In this document: piece by piece, positions 57,601 through 64,000 of the stretch | Position numbering within the stretch: the first letter of the stretch is position 1 | Layout: every line of letters starts with the position of its first letter | Source: Henricia sp. BOLD:AAB3569 | Taxonomy: Eukaryota > Echinodermata > Asteroidea > Spinulosida > Echinasteridae | Direction of reading: 5' to 3' | Assembly (NCBI GenBank): GCA_037783545.1 | Contig: JBBELK010000001.1 | Location: 1,054,001 to 1,118,000 of the forward strand | DNA length: 64,000 nt | Notes under the pieces: generated by a model | What the model was told of the DNA's origin: nothing | Databases searched by the model: none | The model's input: the letters and a program-made list of their open reading frames with translations, nothing else | Made by a program: the position numbers and the translations under genes

Positions 57601-59276
57601 ACTGTAAAAAATTGTGTTGTGTTACAGTCGTTTTTCTGTTCAAAAAGTCAAAAACGAACAGTAACTTTTACTGTTTTTGGAATTTGTTGTTATTGCACAA
57701 ATATTCTTCCGTCTGTGTACATTTAAACAATATTGTTCTGTTTGATTACAGACGATTTGCCGTTAAATTACAGTTTTGTTCAGGAACAAGACACTTTGAA
57801 TACTCATTTGTTCAAATACAGATAGGTTACTGTTCACCAACAGTTACATTTACTGTTTTCCGCCCATGTTCCCTGGTACGCGGCAGCAACTGTGCGGTGT
57901 TGATATCGAGTACCAATGTACGCTGTCGCGCGCGGGAAATATGACAACAGCACAATTCAGTCATTAACTGCATGCACCGTCGTGAAAGGCAAGTCGGTAT
58001 TTCTCTTACATTTGTTTGTTTTTATTTGCGTGTTATTTGTAATGTAGTGCAGTGCTATAGTGCCTGCAGTGGGGTATACAGGAGCGTGCAGCCTGCCTCA
58101 TAGTACGGGAATAAATGGATTCAGACGGCAATTGCCCCTGAATTCATGGTATTCATGTATTTTAATGAGCCAAGTTAAATCCCCGGTATACTGAACGTTG
58201 TGTTCACCCTCCACTACATCTCAGCATGCAAATAAAAGCTACGAAATGAGAGGAAAATGCCGACTTATTTTCCACGAGGTGATGGTGCATCTTCAACACA
58301 AAAAGTGAAGGGCAAACTGTGCATATCCACACTCAAACGTCTACAACAAGAAACAGTCGTCAGTAACCCATATGCTTCGTTCAGTTACATAGAGTTGTTT
58401 CTGGACAGAAGGTTATGTTCAGGAACAAAACCATGCACAAAACGAACACTTAAGTGGTGTTCCCATTGGACTATTTTTGGTTAAACTCCCGTGGTTGTGC
58501 GGGAGAGTAGCAAAATTTAGTCCAATGGGGACGCACGGAGAATTAGCGTCCCTGTAAAGTTACCGCGACCACGATGTAAAACTTACAGGGTAAAAGAGTC
58601 CGCGGAAACTTTCCGCTCAGCCGCGGGAGTTTTACAGGGCCCTCGAAAAGTCCAATGGGAACAGCGCCGCCCTGTAGAACTACCGCTACCGCTGTGTAAA
58701 ATGCCAAATGGATGACGTCACTTCCTGCATTGTGCGATCCCACCACACATTGCGCGAAAATTCTTGTTCCGTTATTATGTACTGTACATGCCATGTACGT
58801 ACGTACGCACGTGTTTTTTTCATGCTCATTTCTTCGCAAATATAATGGCAAGTTTAATAGAAGTTGTTCGAAATTTGATTGGGTTTCCTGAAAACGAAAC
58901 TCCTGTTAGGTCAAAGGTTATGTAAACTACGCCCTCAATTGACCACATATGGCCAGCCAAATAGCTAAATTTTCCGCTCGCGTCGTGTAAAATATATGGT
59001 AGTAGGAACGCACGGGAGATTTACAGGAAGAAATGTTTACAGGGAGTCGCGGAAAGTTCCCGCGAGGGCGCGTAAAAAGAAGTCCAATGGGAACGCGCCT
59101 TAAAGGCGTCTGTTGAAAAACAGAAGAAACTTCTGTATATTTACAATTCCAAACAGTAAATTCTACTGTATGCAAACAGAGAAAACAAAAAAGTAGAATT
59201 TACTGTTCAAAAACAGTACGGTAATGCCAATTGACATATGAATGTACTGTAAATTAACAGATTTTTTTAACAGTGT
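57601..59276. mobile_element. CACTGTAAAAAAT-ended element
   Basis: The left end CACTGTAAAAAATTGTG and the right end, inverted, CACTGTTAAAAAAATCTG bound 1.68 kb. Many ACAGTAA/TTACTGT motifs cluster in the outer 250 bp on each side, like subterminal transposase sites. No transposase ORF. A TTAA-flanked MITE sits inside. Confidence 0.6.
58454..59099. mobile_element. 646-bp TTAA-site MITE
   Basis: Ends GTGGTGTTCCCATTGGACT and, inverted, GGCGCGTTCCCATTGGACT, flanked by TTAA at 58,450-58,453 and 59,100-59,103. TTAA duplications point to piggyBac- or Kolobok-type mobilisation. Its ends differ from the 9,420 MITE. Confidence 0.8.
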
Positions 59277-59465
59277 GGACCTAAAGGAAATCACTAATAA
59301 AATGATAATTCTTGAAAGCGATTCATTCCAAAGTGTTTGGTTCGTGCCTTGTTATTCACACTGTACTCAAACTTCTATTCTTATCAAGAATTGGCATTTA
59401 AAGAATATTGCATTTCTTTGATGGAGGATACGCCTTCTTGCATAAGTGTTGGTGCCCTACCGACA

Positions 59466-59607
59466 AGACTACTAAAGTGAAAATGTTACCGACTTGTGTG
59501 TTGCCAAGGTTAGTAGGTTACCGGGACTAAACCTAAAACCGGTGAACAATTTCAATGTGGCTTAGCAATGGACGTTTCAAAACATGACGTATCCACTTCG
59601 GCAGTCT
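59466..59607. mobile_element. AGACTACTAAAGTG-family MITE, diverged
   Basis: Starts AGACTACTAAAGTGAAAA and ends CCACTTCGGCAGTCT. Related to the unit 1 MITE at 3,941-4,105. Confidence 0.6.
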
Positions 59608-59657
59608 ATTGTGATTTGAATTATGCGGTAGCATTAATTGGCATCTTCCACCATATG

Positions 59658-59820
59658 CAGCATGATATGTGGCAAACTGACCCGCTACCATTGTTCCCCC
59701 ATTGTGTCTCAAACATCCAAGGAATTTTCAAGGAATTCCTTTCAGTTAGGAATGTTGGTGCGTTAACAAAAGAAAGAATGTGTTGAGATAAAGGGGAGTC
59801 CGTTTGCCACATATTGTGCC
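59658..59820. mobile_element. CAGCACGATA-family MITE outside the gene array
   Basis: CAGCATGATATGTGGCAAAC at the left, GTTTGCCACATATTGTGCC at the right, with the family core in inverted orientation (CATTGTGTCTCAAACATCC and GTGCGTTAACAAAAG). Confidence 0.75.
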
Positions 59821-59975
59821 GGGTATATCTTCCTACGACACTCGGTCTTGTAGCCACGCTTGTGTTTGACGTTGACAACTTTCTGCAATGGGTGCGAGTG
59901 TATAATCCAATCTGCCACATGTTCCCTTTATAGTTGCTGCACATATCCCCAGTCAGCAGGACTGGCTAGCACACT

Positions 59976-62900
59976 ACATTTATTTATTTATTTATTTATT
60001 CCATTTATTTACCCAGGCTGTGCCCAAACAGTTTACAAAAACTGGTTTCCATTGGGGCCCTGCAAACACACATAGAACAAATATACTAAATTGAACAACT
60101 TCATAATTACTAACAAACTGGAATAAGATACATTTGTACAACAACTACAACATCAAAAAACTAATGGTTACAGAAGAACATCATCACAAGTAATTATTAT
60201 ACATGCATGTGACAAAAAAAATTTAAAATGGGAAAATTCCCCTCCGGCTCCAAAATTAAAGTTTGATTTTATGGCAACCAAGTCATACGACTCCGTAAAT
60301 TAGCATTTCTCACTTGAAGTTGATCATGTGAATATTATGTGTATGTTTGGCGAAGTGCCGATTTGAACTAAGGCTGTTCCAAATTGCGGCGCCAGTTACA
60401 GCAAAACTCGAGGCGTAAGACCCCTTCCGTGCAAGGGGAATTTTCAGTGTCTTTTCGGCAGATTGATGAGTTTCTCGAGTTTGTACGTAAGGTGTAAAGA
60501 GACTTGCCATATACTGCGGGGCCAAGGAATTGATGCTTTTAAAGACAAATATAGCTTTCTTGTATTTAACTCTCTCTGGATAGGCAAGCCAGTCGAGCTT
60601 TTTAAACATGTCAGCTGATGGCGTTAGGAAATCTCATTTCAGTATTATTCTGGCTGCACGTTTGAGGCATTTGTTCAATTAGGTATCTAGCATGGAACGG
60701 TACGGAAGCGAACGTTATGACCTATAATATAACGTATCGCTGAACAAAAGGGCAGTTGACGTGCTGAACAATACCCGTGCCATGCACATAAAAACCCTTT
60801 TGTCGACGTCCACTGTGGCATGTTGATAAGAGTCCCATTCAATGGCTATCGATCGGATTATGCTGAGTGACAGGCGATCTACCCGCGCACATTTTCCGCG
60901 TGTGCTTTAGTGCGTTTCACACTGCACTGTTTTCTTCCGTCAGACGTACGTAAAAATAATTTGTTCATACGTCAAAATGACGGATGACAGAAGGGTTGAT
61001 CCCAGTCGAATTTCCATCCGTCGCGTCTGTAGCGCGATCAAAATAATATTAATCACAGCATGATTTTCTAAAGCGGTTCGTTTGAGAAAATCCTGTGGTG
61101 GATTCTTTGTTTTAGACTGAGTGGTTGAAAGAAGGATGAAACAATGCTGGGTGAATTTCCATGCGGTCGGACGTACGCGCGCGTCTAGTGTGAGCCGTGT
61201 TAAAAACGTACAGAACGGCAGTGTCTGGAAGAAATCCAACTTATCCCTTTTGACGTGTGGCCACGACCGGATGCAACGACGTATACGTCTGACGGACGAA
61301 AACAGTGCAGTGGTGAACACACCCTTTATACTGTATGAGGGCGACTTTTTTGGGGGGCACGCCCCTCCCCCACCCCCGTAGCTACGCCGCTGAACAATGC
61401 ATTCTCCCTGACGCAAGCCAAATCAATTATTATTACTAGCGTGGATTTGGTTTTTAAAATAACATAAATAAATACATAAATAAATTATACAAATTTCGAT
61501 AATGGAGCTAAAACATTTGCCATATCGACGCAGGTACATATTTTTAAAAAAAGGTTTGCACATATTTAATCTACGTTTTTAAAACTGCTCCAATACATGG
61601 TACAGGTAATGTTCAGCACTAGGCCTTTTTGTTGGGCGATACGTCATGTTATAAGTCATAACGTTCGCATACGTACCGTACTACCGTCCCATACTACCTA
61701 AGCGAACGTTATTACCTATAATATGACGTATAGGCCTACTCAGTCGGACTCGCCGAACACAAAAAAGCCCTTTGGGACGTGCTGAACAATGCGCGCCCGG
61801 CGCACGCACATGAAACCCCTCATGCGCGCAGAGATTGCCTGTCACTCAGCGTCTTTAATAATCCGATAGCCATTGAATGGGAATCTTATCAGTGGAACGC
61901 CGACAAATTTTTTTTTTTGTATGGGCATGGCACGGGTATTGTTCAGCACGTCACCTGCCCTTTTGTTCGGCGATACGTCATATTATAGGTAATAACGTTC
62001 GCTTAGGTAGTACGGTACGTATACGAACGTTATGACTTCTAACATGACGTATCGCCCAACAAAAAGGCCTAGTGCTGAACATTACATGTACCATGTACAT
62101 ATGTATTGGAGCAGTTTTAAAAACGTAGATTAAACATGTAAACAAAAAATATTTAATCTGTACCTGCGTCGATAAGGCAAATGTTTTAGCTCCATCATCG
62201 AAATTTGTAGAGTTTATTTATTTATTTATTTATTTTGAAGAACAAAATTCACGCTAGTAATAATAAATTATTTGGCTTGCGTCAATAATAATGTATGTTC
62301 AGCAGCGTAGCTACGAGGAGGGGGGTGGGGGACGTGCGCCACCCCCACCCCAACCCAAGAAAACAGTGTTTATCGGATGTAAAATGCGATGGTGTGAATG
62401 TAATGTGCACAAAATTGCCCAAAAAATTATGGGTGGGGGGTTAAAAGACGGAAGAAAACAGTGCAGTGTGAAACGCCCTATATAAAGCACACGCGGAAAA
62501 TGTGCGCTGGTAGATCGCCTGTCACTCAGCATAATATGATAGCCATTGAATGGGACTCTTATCAGTGCCACAGTGGAACGCTGACAAAAGGGTTTTTATG
62601 TGCATGGCACGGGTATTGTTCAGCACGTCAACTGCCCTTTTGTTCAGCGATACGTTATATTATAGGTCATAACGTTCGCTTACGTACCGTTCCATGCTAG
62701 ATACCTATTGAGACATTGTTATGAGATGCGTAACAGTCACCCCATACTGTGCAACAATAATCTAGACTAGGCATGACTAAGCTTAACATAAGGGTGTTCA
62801 TGTGCTGTTGGGTTACACAGTCGCGAATTCTTTTTAACATAGCTAATTTCGAGAAAACTGTCTTCTTTACATATTCGACATGTTGGTTCCAACTTAAGGT

Positions 62901-63660
62901 TTCGTCAATAATAACACCCAAGCATTTAAACGATTTAACGTTATGCACTTGATCATTATTAATGTGTACTCTGAGCTCATGCGCGCTTATCTTTTTCTTT
63001 GAGCCAATTAGCATACATTTAGTTTTACTGGCATTAATTTTGATTTTATTTTTAACGGACCACAGATGAATCATGTCTAATGACTTGTTAAGGCTAGTTT
63101 CAATTTCGACAATGCTTTCGGAACTGCAAGTTAGTGTAGAGTCATCGGCATACATATAGCTTATCGGATACATAAAGAGGCAGGTCATATGTATATACAA
63201 GAAACAATAATGGGCCCAGAATTGATCCTTGTGGTACACCGACATTTATAGGCAAGGATTTTGATATATGTTTACTAATATTAACGGTTTGACTGCGATC
63301 ACTGAGATGTTCAGCTTTTTTAAATTTTTCTAAAAGAATTTTATGGTCAACGCAGTCAAATGCCTTACTGAAATCTAGGAAAACTGTTCCGGTCATTCTC
63401 CCGTGATCCATAGCTTGAAGACACTCGTTTGTTAAATCGTTTAGTGTACTTTCTGTTGAGTGCAAAGGCCGAAATCCAGATTGACAAACAGGAATGAAAT
63501 TATTTTCATCAAGGTACGAGTACATGTTCGAGTGTATCCATCTTTCTAGGATTTTAGAGATAATCGGCAAGATTGATATAGGTCGGTAATTACATGCGTT
63601 GCACTTATCGCCTCCTTTATGAATAGGTGTAACTGAAGCATGTTTCCATGCAGCCTAGCC
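59976..63660 (-). mobile_element. CR1/L2-like LINE, 5' truncated and split
   Basis: On the minus strand: reverse transcriptase begins near 63,660 (HASVTPIHKGG, NYRPIS, FLDFSKAFDCVDH, GVPQGSILGPLLF), reaches YADD at 63,141-63,152, and continues to 62,710, where a 2.0-kb element splits it. The C-terminal part resumes at about 60,680 (KRAARIIL, LDWLAYPERVKYKKA, GAAIWNSL) and ends near 60,310. The 3' end is a TTTA/AAAT repeat (59,979-60,002). It is inactive: about 20 residues are missing after FKKA, there is a 1-base shift just before YADD, and the endonuclease is absent. Confidence 0.85.
60681..62706. mobile_element. 2,026-bp palindromic element nested in the minus-strand LINE
   Basis: Ends AGGTATCTAGCATGGAACGG and its inverse, flanked by ATT at 60,678-60,680 and 62,707-62,709. 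Both arms repeat the same blocks in mirror order: AACGTTATGACCTATAAT, CAACTGCCCTTTTGTTC, ACCCTTTTGTC, GTAGCTACG and AGCTAAAACATTTGCC. The centre (about 61,680-62,015) is a smaller palindrome of the same blocks. No ORF of note. GGGGG/CCCCC-rich spots lie at 61,350 and 62,320. Confidence 0.8.
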
Positions 63661-64000
63661 TGCATGGCAGACAACATGCTTAGCGTGTTGAAGGAGAGCT
63701 GCTTTAGATTAAGAGTGGTGTGCATATACGGTTTTGAAAGGAACTGTCCAAACATCTGACACACATTATTTTGATAAATTTACCTTTACCATACTATCAA
63801 CTCGTTAATCACTAACAATGGTACAAATAATGTACGAAATACTAGTAACGTATTCCTTGCTTTCATTGAAGTGCAATATCAAGGATTGGTGCCCCTTGGA
63901 AAAATAATTGTGGCATCATTACACCACAACACAAGGTTAAAGGGTGCTGTCATACCATGGCCCCGCCAAAAGGCACCTTCTCACCACACTGCACACGGCT
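63661..64000. other. Window end, no recognised feature
   Basis: Sequence beyond the truncated 5' end of the minus-strand LINE; no supported gene. Confidence 0.4.

Overview
The window is animal nuclear DNA, AT-rich and dense in repeats. The evidence is spliced genes with GT-AG introns, a secreted PAN/apple-type protein family, CR1/L2-like LINEs, a tyrosine-recombinase (Ngaro/DIRS-type) retrotransposon remnant, tRNA-derived SINEs and many inverted-repeat MITEs. There are no operons or bacterial signals. A marine invertebrate deuterostome (echinoderm, hemichordate or amphioxus type) is my best guess from the element mix and PAN-domain style; this is inference and the species cannot be fixed from the sequence.

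Region 1 (1-41,430) is a tandem array of five homologous units, starting near 1, 5,593, 11,698, 29,959 and 35,839. Each carries one three-exon gene on the + strand: exon 1 encodes a signal peptide plus a PAN/apple-like domain, a 40-bp exon 2 is a linker, and exon 3 encodes a Cys-rich C-terminal domain I cannot assign to a named family. Copies 1-4 look intact (311-312 aa); copy 5 has a one-base frameshift in a G run near the end of its signal peptide. Every unit also carries the same flanking MITEs, so genes and elements were amplified together. Because the units are paralogous, they supply empty sites for one another. That lets target-site duplications be read directly for a CTG-site MITE, a TTAA-site MITE, a TA-site 10.2-kb element and a 9-bp-site element.

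Region 2 (inside unit 3): a 2.08-kb internally deleted Ngaro-like element with split direct repeats lies at 12,141-14,217. A 10,227-bp element with GGTTAAA-rich ends lies at 17,829-28,055; it holds two tandem Helitron-like blocks full of TGACGTCA motifs, a 2-kb insertion and a foldback element, and no recognisable transposase.

Region 3 (41,430-64,000) has no host gene I can support. It holds a tRNA-Thr-like SINE head, a roughly 9.7-kb inverted-repeat composite (about 44,900-54,590) containing a 1.53-kb macrosatellite array broken by a LINE that is itself broken by a MITE, direct repeats flanking that composite, a tRNA-SINE, an ACTGTAAA-type element with a nested TTAA MITE, and a minus-strand LINE split by a 2.0-kb palindromic element.

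The only plausible functional products are the secreted PAN proteins. The rest records serial nesting of mobile elements. Domain calls come from reading motifs by eye; no database search was run.
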